NCBI RefSeq assembly: GCF_017303275.1
Contig: NZ_JAFKOJ010000007.1
Location: forward strand, 1 to 64,000
Length of the DNA: 64,000 nt
Direction: 5' to 3'
From: Bacillus sp. NTK034
GTDB taxonomy: Bacteria; Bacillota; Bacilli; Bacillales; Cytobacillaceae
Shown: positions 28,532 through 37,461 of the stretch, one piece after another
Numbering within the stretch: position 1 is the stretch's first letter
How the letters are laid out: each line of letters begins with the position of its first letter
Translations under genes and position numbers: made by a program
The notes under the pieces: generated by a model
The model's input: only the letters and a program-made list of their open reading frames with translations
Databases searched by the model: none
Told to the model about the DNA's origin: nothing

Positions 28532-30060
28532 TAGGATCTGCTCGCTTTCAATCCGATAGATCTTTTTAGTTCTTCTTTCATTGGATATTTTTCTTCTAGT
28601 TCTTTAAGCAATATTTCTAATCGTTCAACGTCACTTTCATGATAAATTTTCGCTATCGATTTAATTCTCTCAGGGATATTAGAATTAAAAGACCAGCTAT
28701 CTCCTTTACGGTCGTATGCCATAATCCTCACAATCTGCGTTTCCCATGTTTCTTCATTTAGTTCATAAAATTGGACGCCTGAAACTTTCTTATTCTTTTC
28801 GTCTAATTGTTCCATCGTAATGGAAAAATGAAGATTCTCTGCAAATCGTAAATATTCATCTGAATAATTTAATCCATTCGATTGGTTGTGCTGAATACTT
28901 AATCTTGCTAATATTCCGGGAATGTTTTCTGGAAACTTACTATGGAAGGTTCCCATAAGTTTCTGGATTCCTCGCTCCCCTGCGGAACCATATAACTCCA
29001 CTTCTACCCTTCTTACCTCTGCTGCTATAACCTGTTCAATATCGTGTCGCAACAGCGCAGGAAAAACAGTATTTTCAAGTTCACCTTCAATATCTCTTTG
29101 TGTACCTTGTATGTGTATAATAGGAGACTTAGGAAAAAGAATATTAGGAAAATGTTCAAATCTAGACTCTATATAAGCTGTATGCATATCTTTTGATTCC
29201 GAAAGCATTGTTAAAAGGAAAGTAGATTTTCCGGTACCTGGTGGACCCGCTATAATTTGATTTAGATTTAATATTGATAAAATCTTAAAGACTTCGATTG
29301 CCTCTGTTGGCAATGTACCAAGTGCTGCTTGCTTCTCAAAACTATAATTTGTAACCGTCTGTCTCCTCAATGTAATGACAGGTTGATACGTTCTCCCAGG
29401 AACCATTATAGATACACGGATTCCATCTTCCGTTACCGATTCTAACTCTGTGTTTTGAAACCTATCCAGCTTATTCTCAGGGTTCAACATCTTAATTCTT
29501 TCAAAAAGATCATAAATATGAGTCATACTTCTAAATTTAAAGTGCTGTAGCTCCCATTTCCCTTCTTTCATGAACCAAATGTTTTGGCCAACAACCTTTG
29601 CTTTTTCTGACTCAGGATCGTTTCGCCACACACTTAGCGGCCCCCACCCGAACACTTCTTGAAAAATCGCTTCTGTTAAGTCTGGATAGTAATTAGGGAA
29701 ATTTGAATTTAACAAACCATTGTTGGTTAGGTACTCTTCTATATGTTCTTTAATGATCCGGATGGAGTTAGGATTTCCACTTATAGCACCATGGTGAATT
29801 TCCACCCCATCTTCTGTCATCTCACTTTTTAACATATCTTCTACAATTCTCTGAATATAACTTTGTATCGACCTACAGAGTGTCGGGAAGTTTGCATTGA
29901 TAAAAGAATCACTCATGGATTCCTTCTTATTGGTAATTACAAACTCACTTGCATCAAAACTTGCTGCATTGTTAATTTCTGATATCAGACTCTCTGGTGT
30001 TACAGGATCCAACTTAAAGCCCACCTTATTCTCGATTAAGTCTTTCTCTAGTAAACTCAT
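28531..30060 (-). CDS. tadA: Tad/CpaF-type secretion ATPase
   Basis: A 509-residue GSPE/VirB11-superfamily ATPase powering pilus assembly. Walker A is AGPPGTGKST at about residues 271-280. An aspartate-box-like AYIESRFEHFPN and the GIQKLMGTFHSKFPE region, equivalent to the histidine-box and switch region, follow. The N-terminal domain of about 180 residues with FGWGPLSVWR matches the CpaF-type input domain. The Walker B site (EQVIAAEVRRVE) is unusual for the family but recognisable. No dedicated retraction ATPase is seen in the window. Confidence 0.85.
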   Translation of the reverse strand: MSLLEKDLIENKVGFKLDPVTPESLISEINNAASFDASEFVITNKKESMSDSFINANFPTLCRSIQSYIQRIVEDMLKSEMTEDGVEIHHGAISGNPNSIRIIKEHIEEYLTNNGLLNSNFPNYYPDLTEAIFQEVFGWGPLSVWRNDPESEKAKVVGQNIWFMKEGKWELQHFKFRSMTHIYDLFERIKMLNPENKLDRFQNTELESVTEDGIRVSIMVPGRTYQPVITLRRQTVTNYSFEKQAALGTLPTEAIEVFKILSILNLNQIIAGPPGTGKSTFLLTMLSESKDMHTAYIESRFEHFPNILFPKSPIIHIQGTQRDIEGELENTVFPALLRHDIEQVIAAEVRRVEVELYGSAGERGIQKLMGTFHSKFPENIPGILARLSIQHNQSNGLNYSDEYLRFAENLHFSITMEQLDEKNKKVSGVQFYELNEETWETQIVRIMAYDRKGDSWSFNSNIPERIKSIAKIYHESDVERLEILLKELEEKYPMKEELKRSIGLKASRS

Positions 30061-30072
30061 TAAAGCTCCTCC

Positions 30073-31164
30073 CTACCTAGCAAAACTAAAGAAACTCTTC
30101 TTTTTCTTTTCAGTTGGTAATGTTGTAATCCCCTTAGCCATACGATTAAAAGACCGGTTATAAGATTTAACATAGTAGTTATATAAAACCCCATCAGAGC
30201 CATCCACTGGAATAAGAGGAATCTTTTCGAATAAAGTAACACCCGTTTCCTCTTCGATTTTTTTAGGTTTAATAAGATGGATTGGATCAAAGCGGTTGAC
30301 TACCATTAATAAATCCTCTTTTTGAATTCCAATTGGTGAGAGGAATTGATCAAACCATCTATTAAAGTTTCTAATTGAGTATTCATCTTGATTAGCAACT
30401 AAGATTTTTGTCCCACTTGCCATAATGCCTGCGAGAGCACCAGAAGTATCATATATAGAACCTAAATCAAGAATGACAAAATCATATTCTTCCTTAACAA
30501 TATTAATTAGTGAATGGATCGGCTCCGGATGATATTTATTTTTCTTCAAGAAATTTCGGTTACCAACCAAATATTGAATTCCATGAATTTCAATCAGTTG
30601 CTTTTTCAAACCTTCTGCATCAAACAAGTGATTAGATACTGAGTGATATATAGAATCAAAAGAAAACTCTGAGGGGAAACCGATTATTTCCCCAGGATTA
30701 TAGAAATTCAATCCTATTACACAGACTTTGTAATTTAGTTCTCTTAGAGCCACCCCTAGACTTAAGGCGGTCTGTGTAACACCACTTTGAGAGTGTGTGC
30801 CGGAAATACTAATTACATTTTGATTTTGTTTTACAATATGTTCTAACCATTCCTGCAGGATTAATTGTTTGAATTCATCTCTGGAATTTTCCTTATAAAA
30901 AGGAACAATTCTCTGAGCATTACATATTCTTTTTTGTGTTTCATTTAGTGGGCTGTCAACAAGTAATATCGTTTTTATGGATGGCTGCACATCACGAAAA
31001 TCTATTATGGATGAGAAGTCAACAAATTCCTGATCCACCAAAAGCGCATCGCATTTCAACTTGTCCAATTCGTCAACGCTACTTAATTTAATAACTTCAC
31101 TTTGAAGCTGCCCTTCAATTATTTGAATATAATCAACGTGATTTGATAGTGTGGCTACTTTCAT
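30073..31164 (-). CDS. TadZ/CpaE-like MinD-type ATPase
   Basis: A 363-residue protein with an N-terminal receiver-like domain (about 1-110) and a MinD/ParA-like ATPase domain. The P-loop region reads ISGTHSQSGVTQTALSLG near 122-138, a deviant Walker A that lacks the GKGG signature lysine, as in some TadZ proteins. The LDLGSIYDTSGA segment corresponds to Walker B/switch. TadZ localises the pilus machine at the pole. It is co-transcribed with a CpaB-like gene upstream and the ATPase gene downstream. Confidence 0.75.
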   Translation of the reverse strand: MKVATLSNHVDYIQIIEGQLQSEVIKLSSVDELDKLKCDALLVDQEFVDFSSIIDFRDVQPSIKTILLVDSPLNETQKRICNAQRIVPFYKENSRDEFKQLILQEWLEHIVKQNQNVISISGTHSQSGVTQTALSLGVALRELNYKVCVIGLNFYNPGEIIGFPSEFSFDSIYHSVSNHLFDAEGLKKQLIEIHGIQYLVGNRNFLKKNKYHPEPIHSLINIVKEEYDFVILDLGSIYDTSGALAGIMASGTKILVANQDEYSIRNFNRWFDQFLSPIGIQKEDLLMVVNRFDPIHLIKPKKIEEETGVTLFEKIPLIPVDGSDGVLYNYYVKSYNRSFNRMAKGITTLPTEKKKKSFFSFAR

Positions 31165-31180
31165 TTCATATCCTCCGTTC

Positions 31181-31831
31181 CTAGTAGCTAAAAATCAGCT
31201 TGTAACCTGCTTCTACAGACTTTTTAACTTTTATAAATTCTTCGTTTGTCATGTTGATCTCCAATTGTGAAGCCTGGGAGCCTGCATCCAACCGATCTTT
31301 TTCTGAATTGATACCTTTTACCTCAGTGTTGGAGCTGTTTTTGATAAAGGCGACCACCTTACCTTCCAAGATGGGTTTCTCCACTGAAAATTGATTACTT
31401 TCAGGTCTGCTCTTATCTGTTTGAACTAACCATAAGTCCACCATATCTAAACGCCTTAAACTCCCGGGAATTGTTTCTATCCAGCTATTTGGAATAGCAA
31501 AGAATTTTTCTCCATCTTTAGCTCTTAATAATGGACTATCTACCTTTTTTTCTGTAAAAATATCGTTTACTGAAATAAATCCTGTAGCTCTCTGACCTAC
31601 AATCTTTTTAGGGTCTACTATCACATTCTCATGAAGCAAATCATTTGGGTATTTGCCTAAATAAATATCGTCTTCCCCAATTACTTCATTAGGTTCAAAG
31701 TCCTTATTAGCAAATACAACAGTTGAGGTATTTAACATTCCATGCAATTTCGTTTCATAAAGAAAGATATAAGCTATAAAACTTATAATAAAAAATACAG
31801 CTAAACCTCTCATAAAAATGGTCTTTTTCAA
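31181..31831 (-). CDS. CpaB/RcpC-like SAF-domain protein
   Basis: A 216-residue protein with an N-terminal membrane helix and a SAF domain (VVFANKDFEPNEVIGEDDI, then VGQRATGFISVNDIFTEKKV) near residues 37-90, followed by the RcpC-type beta region ending in a helical tail. In Tad systems this protein links the inner-membrane machine to the envelope. Placed between the two CpaE-like genes. Start ATG preceded by AGGAGGACC. Confidence 0.75.
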   Translation of the reverse strand: MKKTIFMRGLAVFFIISFIAYIFLYETKLHGMLNTSTVVFANKDFEPNEVIGEDDIYLGKYPNDLLHENVIVDPKKIVGQRATGFISVNDIFTEKKVDSPLLRAKDGEKFFAIPNSWIETIPGSLRRLDMVDLWLVQTDKSRPESNQFSVEKPILEGKVVAFIKNSSNTEVKGINSEKDRLDAGSQASQLEINMTNEEFIKVKKSVEAGYKLIFSY

Positions 31832-31843
31832 TTTTTGGTCCTC

Positions 31844-33259
31844 CTACCTTGTTACGGTTATCTTTGGGAACTTCCATTTTGTTTTTGTTTTCTTTTTAAG
31901 GAATTCTTGAGGTAATATCATTTCAATTAATTCGTTAGTTAAGCTCTCTAAATCTTCAACAAGACTTTTCGAATTTGTAATGGGAACCCTCTCACTCTCA
32001 CACTTAAAGATTTCTTCTCTGTTAAGATCAGGTACGATCCAAATATCATCGAATACATCATTGAAAATAGAGTGATTGGCAATTTTATATGTAGCCTTAT
32101 TCATTACAATCTGAAGGTTTTCAATCCATTCTCCATTTTCTTTCAACAATGAGGGATATGGCCTCTTCTCAATAATCACTTGATTTAGAAATGGATCAGG
32201 CTCTGTAATGAAGAAAATATAATCAGCCATTTGACAAAGTTCCAGGTAAATTTCGTTGTTCCAATCAACACCTACATCGACTATCTTAATAGGAGTTCTT
32301 TGGCTAAGCAGCACCTTTAGAAACGTCTCAAAATCCAATTTGTCATATGGGTTTTCTTTTAGTGGGTTTAATACATTCATATATACATTTTTATAATTCC
32401 AATCAGTTGAATCATCCTTTTGAAAGTGAAAGTCGCAAAAGGGACTAACATAATTTCCCGATAGTCCTTCTCCCCAATATCGATCATAGGTATATCCATA
32501 TCGATAAGGGTTCTCCAAATAGGACACTGATATATCCTTTTCAGCTAATATGAAAGAGAGATAGTGTGCAAAGAAGGAACTACCTACCCGACTAGCTGCT
32601 CCACCGACTAAAATCAATTTGGGTTGAACTGTTACCCCGATTACTTTTGTTTCTGTTTGTTGAAAGTTAATATTGAACTCTCTTTTTATTATTTGCTTAT
32701 CTCTTTTTTCCTTTTCCTGCTTTTTTTCTTTCGGCTCCGGATGATTCCTTTTATTAGAGGTTTCTATCTTAATAGTTGATGGGCCGCTGTCCATTTTCCT
32801 CCAAGGGATTCCAGGGTCAACTTTTCTGAACAGCGATACCTCACCAAAACTCTTTCCAGATTCAAGTGCATCCAATATCAGCTGTACTGATAGATTGTTA
32901 TCTTGTCTTAAAAAAATGTTATAAATACCCATATTGACGAGTTCTGCCAAGAATGGGTGTCCTACCCTTTCGGAAGAAAGTATGGCCATTCGAATATGTG
33001 GAAATTTTTCTCGTAACGTTACCAATAAGTTTGATAAATAATCTAATCTTAAATCATTTAATTTTTTTGCTAAGTCACTTGTTAAGATCAACCCGTATAT
33101 TTCTTCCTCAGTCTCTTCAAGGTACTTAAGTAGATCCTCTTCAGATACCACAACTTCCGGAATTATATAGCCTTCCTTTTTCTGTATGAACGTCTTAAAA
33201 GCATTTGCCATTGCAGGATCAATCATTCCCACGACTATGTGTTTTTTATCTGCATTCAC
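31844..33259 (-). CDS. second TadZ-like protein with receiver-like domain
   Basis: The GTG start follows AAAGGGGTG. The 471-residue protein has an N-terminal receiver-like domain (about 1-135), a lysine/glutamate-rich linker near 180-205 and a MinD-like domain (LILVGGAASRVGSSFFAHYLS near 215-235). The P-loop again lacks the canonical lysine pair, and IVDVGVDWNNE sits at Walker B. It is larger than the TadZ-like protein at 30073-31164 and about as diverged from it as from outside families. Two such ATPases in one locus could form a heteromeric positioning complex. It has its own leader attenuator (F). Confidence 0.65.
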   Translation of the reverse strand: MNADKKHIVVGMIDPAMANAFKTFIQKKEGYIIPEVVVSEEDLLKYLEETEEEIYGLILTSDLAKKLNDLRLDYLSNLLVTLREKFPHIRMAILSSERVGHPFLAELVNMGIYNIFLRQDNNLSVQLILDALESGKSFGEVSLFRKVDPGIPWRKMDSGPSTIKIETSNKRNHPEPKEKKQEKEKRDKQIIKREFNINFQQTETKVIGVTVQPKLILVGGAASRVGSSFFAHYLSFILAEKDISVSYLENPYRYGYTYDRYWGEGLSGNYVSPFCDFHFQKDDSTDWNYKNVYMNVLNPLKENPYDKLDFETFLKVLLSQRTPIKIVDVGVDWNNEIYLELCQMADYIFFITEPDPFLNQVIIEKRPYPSLLKENGEWIENLQIVMNKATYKIANHSIFNDVFDDIWIVPDLNREEIFKCESERVPITNSKSLVEDLESLTNELIEMILPQEFLKKKTKTKWKFPKITVTR

Positions 33260-33276
33260 GATTACACCCCTTTCCG

Positions 33277-33325
33277 AAAAAAAAAACGCACTCTGACCCG
33301 TTTAAGGCAAGAGTGCGTTCTTCGC
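33277..33325 (-). promoter_or_regulatory. leader attenuator F
   Basis: Minus strand: GCG-AAGAA-CGC mini-hairpin (33315-33325), and AACGCACTCT re-pairs with AGAGTGCGTT before T10. The T-run abuts the AAAGGGG ribosome-binding site of the TadZ-like gene. The 145-base gap also holds an AT-rich promoter region. Confidence 0.75.
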
Positions 33326-33404
33326 ATCTTAATCACATATTAATAGTTGTATTGTTAGAAAAATAATTTGGTGGTTCTCTTGGTAATTCTTTCTAACACA
33401 TATT

Positions 33405-34412
33405 CTATTCAATTGCGCTTTCAATTTCAACCCTATTTTTAAATAAAATTTTATTTGTGTCATGTAAGGTTGTTTTTTCACCAGTTGCAAAATCAATCCA
33501 TAAGCCGCAGCTTGAGTTATGGTTACTCCATGCTTCTATAACATCACTGTTGAAAAATGGCTGGTTTTCTACCTGATGCCAACTAAAGTCATTTGAGCTA
33601 TATGGTAGGTACAGTTGGTGTCTGATATTTAACTCAGGGACCGGAAACATTGTTTCCGTACTTATAATGACACTCACTGTAATAATTTCTGAAAGCTGAA
33701 CAATACTTCCCAATAGCTTTCTTATAATCTCCTTAATTTCTACGCTTGTGTCCATCTCTGTTAATTTCTTCGGAATATCAATTACCAGTAGCATTTGCTG
33801 AGGTTCTGCCAGGGATGATGTTAAAGCCCAATACGACCACATACCTTTTATGTACTCTATTAATAGATCAACAGGACTTTCAACGTCTTTGGTTTCATAA
33901 ACATACCCTCTTTTGTAGTTCCAAGTTATTGTCTCCAATTTTTTTAGCTCTTTAAGTAACCACTCTTTTTCTTCAGAATCTTGTAAGCTATTAATAGCCC
34001 TTAAATAGCCGACCAGTGGTCCTTCTTGATGTTTACGATAAGATGCAAGAGGAATTAACTCACTTCTAGTAACACCTCTTTTAATACATAACGCTTCAAA
34101 ATACAGTTGCACAAAGGACATCCTTGTTTCCTCAAACGGACCATTTCTTACATGTCGTTCAGCTGGCTGCGATTCAAATTCAATCATATTGAAATCGTCT
34201 GATGTTTCTGACTCACCTGGCCTTACATCCCCTATCCAGAAAAGACTTTTGTGATCAATCTGGTACAAGGTATCACTTATCTTTTCTAACAGCTGCATTT
34301 TATTGGATTGATTTTTGTCACCAATTATTGCTGTTTTTGAACTGTATAAATCATACCAATGCCATTCAAAATTTTCATCTACGAACTGAAACGGATTCAT
34401 TAGTTTTTGCAC
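33405..34412 (-). CDS. unrecognised protein at head of pilus operon
   Basis: A 335-residue soluble protein; the GTG start follows TAGGAGGGG. An N-terminal AIIGDKNQSNKMQLL segment resembles a degraded P-loop, and MLLVIDIPKK near residue 205 resembles a Walker B strand, so a catalytically inactive NTPase related to the TadZ-like neighbours is possible but unproven. It is the first gene of the pilus block, preceded by leader G and separated from the next gene by leader F. Confidence 0.6.
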   Translation of the reverse strand: MQKLMNPFQFVDENFEWHWYDLYSSKTAIIGDKNQSNKMQLLEKISDTLYQIDHKSLFWIGDVRPGESETSDDFNMIEFESQPAERHVRNGPFEETRMSFVQLYFEALCIKRGVTRSELIPLASYRKHQEGPLVGYLRAINSLQDSEEKEWLLKELKKLETITWNYKRGYVYETKDVESPVDLLIEYIKGMWSYWALTSSLAEPQQMLLVIDIPKKLTEMDTSVEIKEIIRKLLGSIVQLSEIITVSVIISTETMFPVPELNIRHQLYLPYSSNDFSWHQVENQPFFNSDVIEAWSNHNSSCGLWIDFATGEKTTLHDTNKILFKNRVEIESAIE

Positions 34413-34429
34413 TGTAGTCCCCTCCTAAG

Positions 34430-34474
34430 AAAAAAAACGCAATCCTGCCCTTACCGGTAGATTGCGTTCTTCGC
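34430..34474 (-). promoter_or_regulatory. leader attenuator G
   Basis: Minus strand: GCG-AAGAA-CGC mini-hairpin (34464-34474), with AACGCAATC re-pairing with GATTGCGTT before T8, then directly the ribosome-binding site. A TAAAAT -10 candidate lies at 34492-34497, giving a transcript start about ten bases before the mini-hairpin. Confidence 0.75.
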
Positions 34475-34561
34475 TTATAATTAATTATTAGATTTTATAT
34501 GGTAAATATATCTTAACATCCCACATATTACAATACTTTGAATATATTTTCTGAGTATCTC

Positions 34562-34597
34562 ACCTACTAAGAGATCAATTCTTCACCTATTAGTAGG
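34562..34597. repeat. ACCTATTAGTAGG-type boxes, distal pair
   Basis: ACCTACTAAGAG (34562-34573) and ACCTATTAGTAGG (34585-34597) lie just beyond the stop codon of the MerR-type gene. They resemble the AACATATTAATAGG cores of the repeat array on the other side of that gene. Confidence 0.5.
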
Positions 34598-34609
34598 CTC
34601 TATTATAGT

Positions 34610-35308
34610 TTATCCCCCGAATAAACGGCTGAAAAATCCCTTGTTCTTCTGTTCTTCTGCTTCTTTCTTTCTTTGCTCCATTAACTCTCTTAATAGCTTT
34701 AATGACTCTGCATCTCGCCTTTTCAATTCCTCAGTTAATTCTTTATCGCGCTTTTCCTGTTCATCTTGTAGACCTTGTAACTTAGTTTCTACAATACTTT
34801 GATTATCAAGTAACTCCTTTCGAACCTCTTCTCTAAGCGTCTCCTTTAAAATTTCACGTTCAGTAGCAAGCTGCTGCTGGAATTCCTCAACCAAATCATT
34901 TCGAATCTGTTTAGTTGTTTCACCTATCATGTAGCTGAACAGTGTCCTCACACGTTGGTTATCCAGCAATCTTTGTACATCATCAGCATTTAATAGATCA
35001 CCAGTTTTATTACTTGGCTTCGGAACTGGAGCATCTTCTTCATCTCTTAAATTGAAACGTTCTCTCATGTCTTTCAACATTGCCGCAATATCTTTCATAG
35101 TTGTTCTTCTGCCATGTTCATCTTTCAAGTCTTGGATAAATTTAAATATTTGCAGGTCGTCATCATAGTAAATTCTTTCATTTCGATTATTCCGTTTCAC
35201 ATAATGCACTTCAAATTGTTCTAATTGATCAGTCCAATTCCTTAAAGTTGATGCTGGAACTCCAAGCCGATCCGCAGCATCACCAAGGGTTATAAATTCA
35301 ACTTCCAT
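34610..35308 (-). CDS. MerR-type HTH / coiled-coil protein (DUF3967-like)
   Basis: The start is taken at the ATG at 35308, which has AAAGGGAAG upstream; a GTG at 35332 is possible. The 232-residue protein has an N-terminal MerR-like helix-turn-helix (TLGDAADRLGVPASTLRNWT), a linker, a long coiled coil (about 120-215) and a C-terminal KGFFSRLFGG tail that could be a membrane-contacting amphipathic helix. The pattern recalls DUF3967 proteins of Bacillus plasmids and, more loosely, the chromosome-anchoring protein RacA. It is flanked on both sides by palindromic CCTATTAATAGG-like boxes. Best guess: a centromere-binding segregation or copy-control protein that also autoregulates. Confidence 0.75.
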   Translation of the reverse strand: MEVEFITLGDAADRLGVPASTLRNWTDQLEQFEVHYVKRNNRNERIYYDDDLQIFKFIQDLKDEHGRRTTMKDIAAMLKDMRERFNLRDEEDAPVPKPSNKTGDLLNADDVQRLLDNQRVRTLFSYMIGETTKQIRNDLVEEFQQQLATEREILKETLREEVRKELLDNQSIVETKLQGLQDEQEKRDKELTEELKRRDAESLKLLRELMEQRKKEAEEQKNKGFFSRLFGG

Positions 35309-35330
35309 TTGCATCTTCCCTTTCGAATCC

Positions 35331-35376
35331 ACCTATTAATAGTTCAATTATCGCATATTTATAACCTATTAAACAA
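35331..35376. repeat. ACCTATTAATAG boxes at the start of the MerR-type gene
   Basis: ACCTATTAATAGTT (35331-35344) and AACCTATTAAA (35363-35373) lie immediately upstream of the preferred start, where bound protein would block transcription. Candidate operator. Confidence 0.5.
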
Positions 35377-35480
35377 GCCGCTCTACTTGAGAACTCACAT
35401 CTCAATTCACCTTTTCCAGCTCTTTGCAGCCAGAATGTTCCGCTCCCCAATAATCACAACCTTCCAATTCTCTCGCCCTA

Positions 35481-35770
35481 CATCATAACTCATAGCTCGA
35501 TATTATATTCAACCTATTAATAACCCTGCTGATATTTTGCCCTTCATGAGAATTCATATATCGATTTATCAAGTAACATACTAAGAGGTCGCATATATAA
35601 GTTGCTATTCATGATAGTTCGTATTTGGATATATTATTTAACATCTCAATAGGGTATATAGGGACTTGCTCTTCATTGTAATTCACAGCTTGAACATCCA
35701 TATAACATATTAATAGGCTAATATGTTATCTTGTCCTACATGAGATTTCGTATTTAGATAACGATTTGCA
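35481..35770. repeat. 64.5-bp-period repeat array (centromere/iteron candidate)
   Basis: A box like CATGAGAATTCATA starts at 35481, 35545, 35610, 35674 and 35739. A second box like AACATATTAATAGG starts at 35511, 35575, 35640 and 35704. Both advance by 64-65 bp while the bases between are largely unconserved. No coding frame crosses the array. With the adjacent HTH/coiled-coil gene this looks like a partition site or replication iterons. Confidence 0.7.
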
Positions 35771-35811
35771 GGAAATTACTCTCGCATTAACTTTAATTAT
35801 TGTTGGGTATA

Positions 35812-35872
35812 AATTTTTATATAAACATTTATAATTATTTATATAAATTAGTCATAAATATTTATATAATTA
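35812..35872. repeat. AT-rich TTTATATAAA array, copy 1
   Basis: Four overlapping TTTATATAAA-like units occur within 60 bases. The same motif recurs at 39524-39653 upstream of the parM-like gene. Candidate ParR-binding or spreading site. Confidence 0.5.
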
Positions 35873-35956
35873 ATAATAAAATGATTTTTAGAGGGGAGAA
35901 GGGGAGATTTAATAGTTTCGCAGGGGTAACGAGACTTTTAGAATTGAATTCAATAA

Positions 35957-36315
35957 TTAGCATTTCTAAGTGGGGTACATCAAAATAGGTTAGTAATCTA
36001 TACAGGAAGGATAATTTCAAGAGCATTATCGGGGGGGGGCTTAAATGGCAGCGCTAGCTGCAGAAGATACACTGTAAAAGCAGTTATGATTGAAAATCCA
36101 AATAATGAATCAAAACGAAAACATATATATGTTTGTCCGACTTGCAAAACAGAGAATGGGTTGCGAGATGCAAAAGTTATTAATCCACAGAGCTTCAGGA
36201 TAATACAGAAGACGGAAGCGTGTATATTGCCACTTATGATGGTTCAGGCTGTTATTTAGATTCGGATGATATGTTATTATTGGCCTGTGAAATTATGAAA
36301 ACCCTTGGAGATTGA
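35957..36315 (+). pseudogene. frameshifted zinc-finger-containing gene remnant
   Basis: One frame reads ...TGRIISRALSGGGLNGSASC...HIYVCPTCKTENGLRD..., with a CPTC zinc knuckle. After a one-base shift near 36190 the sense continues in another frame as NTEDGSVYIATYDGSGCYL...LACEIMKTLGD and stops at 36315. The GGG codons lie in a run of nine G (36031-36039). No start codon is evident. The two halves together suggest a formerly intact gene of about 110 codons with unknown function. Confidence 0.55.
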
Positions 36316-36757
36316 AAGATTTGACGAATTAATAAATACGCAAAATAGACATACTCGTTTAAGCCGAAATTACTCCCAACGTAAACAGATTGAAGGGAAA
36401 TACCTTATCCCTTTAGAATATTTGATGATTGATAAAAAACAGTTTAACCCTTCCCGAAAATGGAGTTTCAAGTGTGGAAATTGCTCCACCAAAGTCTCCA
36501 GCCAAGACGGTGGAAATTACTTTACAATTAACCCTAGCCTTAATTGGAATTTGGAATTTACCACAGAAACTGGTTTGGAACGTGCATGTTCGGAAGGATG
36601 CATAAAGGTAATAGCTAAAGACTTTGTGAGAGAATGGGTAAAGATTAATCCGAGCCGGAAACTTTTTGTTACGGAAGATTTGGAAGAAAGGCTAACGGAA
36701 TTAATTAAAAAATGCATAGGGTTGGAGAAAAAGAAGAGGAGCCAGCTTAGTAGCTGA
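36305..36757 (+). CDS. hypothetical protein with two cysteine pairs
   Basis: A 150-residue frame opening at a TTG that overlaps the end of the decayed gene; no good ribosome-binding site is visible, so expression is uncertain. CGNC near residue 58 and CSEGC near 95 could bind one zinc. The middle part (GGNYFTINPSLNWNLEF) is beta-rich and the C-terminus helical and basic. It lies in a stretch of decaying genes inserted between the two AT-rich repeat arrays. Not recognised. Confidence 0.5.
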   Translation: MEIERFDELINTQNRHTRLSRNYSQRKQIEGKYLIPLEYLMIDKKQFNPSRKWSFKCGNCSTKVSSQDGGNYFTINPSLNWNLEFTTETGLERACSEGCIKVIAKDFVREWVKINPSRKLFVTEDLEERLTELIKKCIGLEKKKRSQLSS

Positions 36758-36783
36758 TTCTCTATAAACGTGGGGGAATTGAC

Positions 36784-37359
36784 ATGAAAAAAATTGATGC
36801 AGCAATGGAAATTATGAAAATGCACCGGTCTGTTTTTCAGGCAATTGAAGAAATTACCGTAATGAGCGGAATGGAGATTCACAATATTTTTGATATGTTT
36901 GACGATACCGAGAAAATTCTTTCTTTCTTGGCTGGAGAGCCTATCCCGAATTTTTATGATAATACCAGTGAATTTCTAAGGGGAGAGGAACCGGAGGAAG
37001 GACTTAGGGAACGGTTGCTGTTCTTCAGTCAAATGGAAAACAAAGTGTTTAACGTGGAATGGGTAATGGTGCTGACCATATTGGCTGAGATTGAAAAGAA
37101 GCGTTGGGAAGTTTATGAGAAATATGAGCAAACAGGAGTTATATTTGATTTCTTTGACCGAATTGAACCTACGGGAGTAATCGATTCACTTGTTAAGAAG
37201 CTGGTTGGCGATACTGGAGAATGGCTACATCCGTATTCAGATGGAGAAATGTCTATTCAGGAAGTCATGGAATATCTTGATGAATTATTCGAAATGACTC
37301 CAGACGAATCGAATTTGTTCGTTAATCAAATGAAATCAAAGGGGAATGTGATTAACTAA
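36784..37359 (+). CDS. hypothetical acidic protein
   Basis: A 191-residue, strongly acidic, mostly helical soluble protein with no cysteines and no membrane segment. The ATG has GTGGGGGAATTGAC upstream, an acceptable ribosome-binding site. Co-directional with the two preceding frames. I recognise no domain. Confidence 0.55.
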   Translation: MKKIDAAMEIMKMHRSVFQAIEEITVMSGMEIHNIFDMFDDTEKILSFLAGEPIPNFYDNTSEFLRGEEPEEGLRERLLFFSQMENKVFNVEWVMVLTILAEIEKKRWEVYEKYEQTGVIFDFFDRIEPTGVIDSLVKKLVGDTGEWLHPYSDGEMSIQEVMEYLDELFEMTPDESNLFVNQMKSKGNVIN

Positions 37360-37461
37360 TGTAAAGAGTCTCCAGAGAAGAACTCCAACAGGCTCCTGAT
37401 AAGTTTTTAAAAGAATTTTCAAGCGCCAGGAAGAACGCAAGAAGAAAGGTTACCGGCCTGA

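Noticed and set aside
35481..35770. CRISPR array
   Set aside because: The 64.5-bp period comes from two diverged boxes with no identical repeats, and no cas genes are present.
35800..35988. Plus-strand frame through the AT-rich array
   Set aside because: Its first half is translated AT-rich repeat (Tyr/Ile/Asn runs) and it has no ribosome-binding site at the first start.
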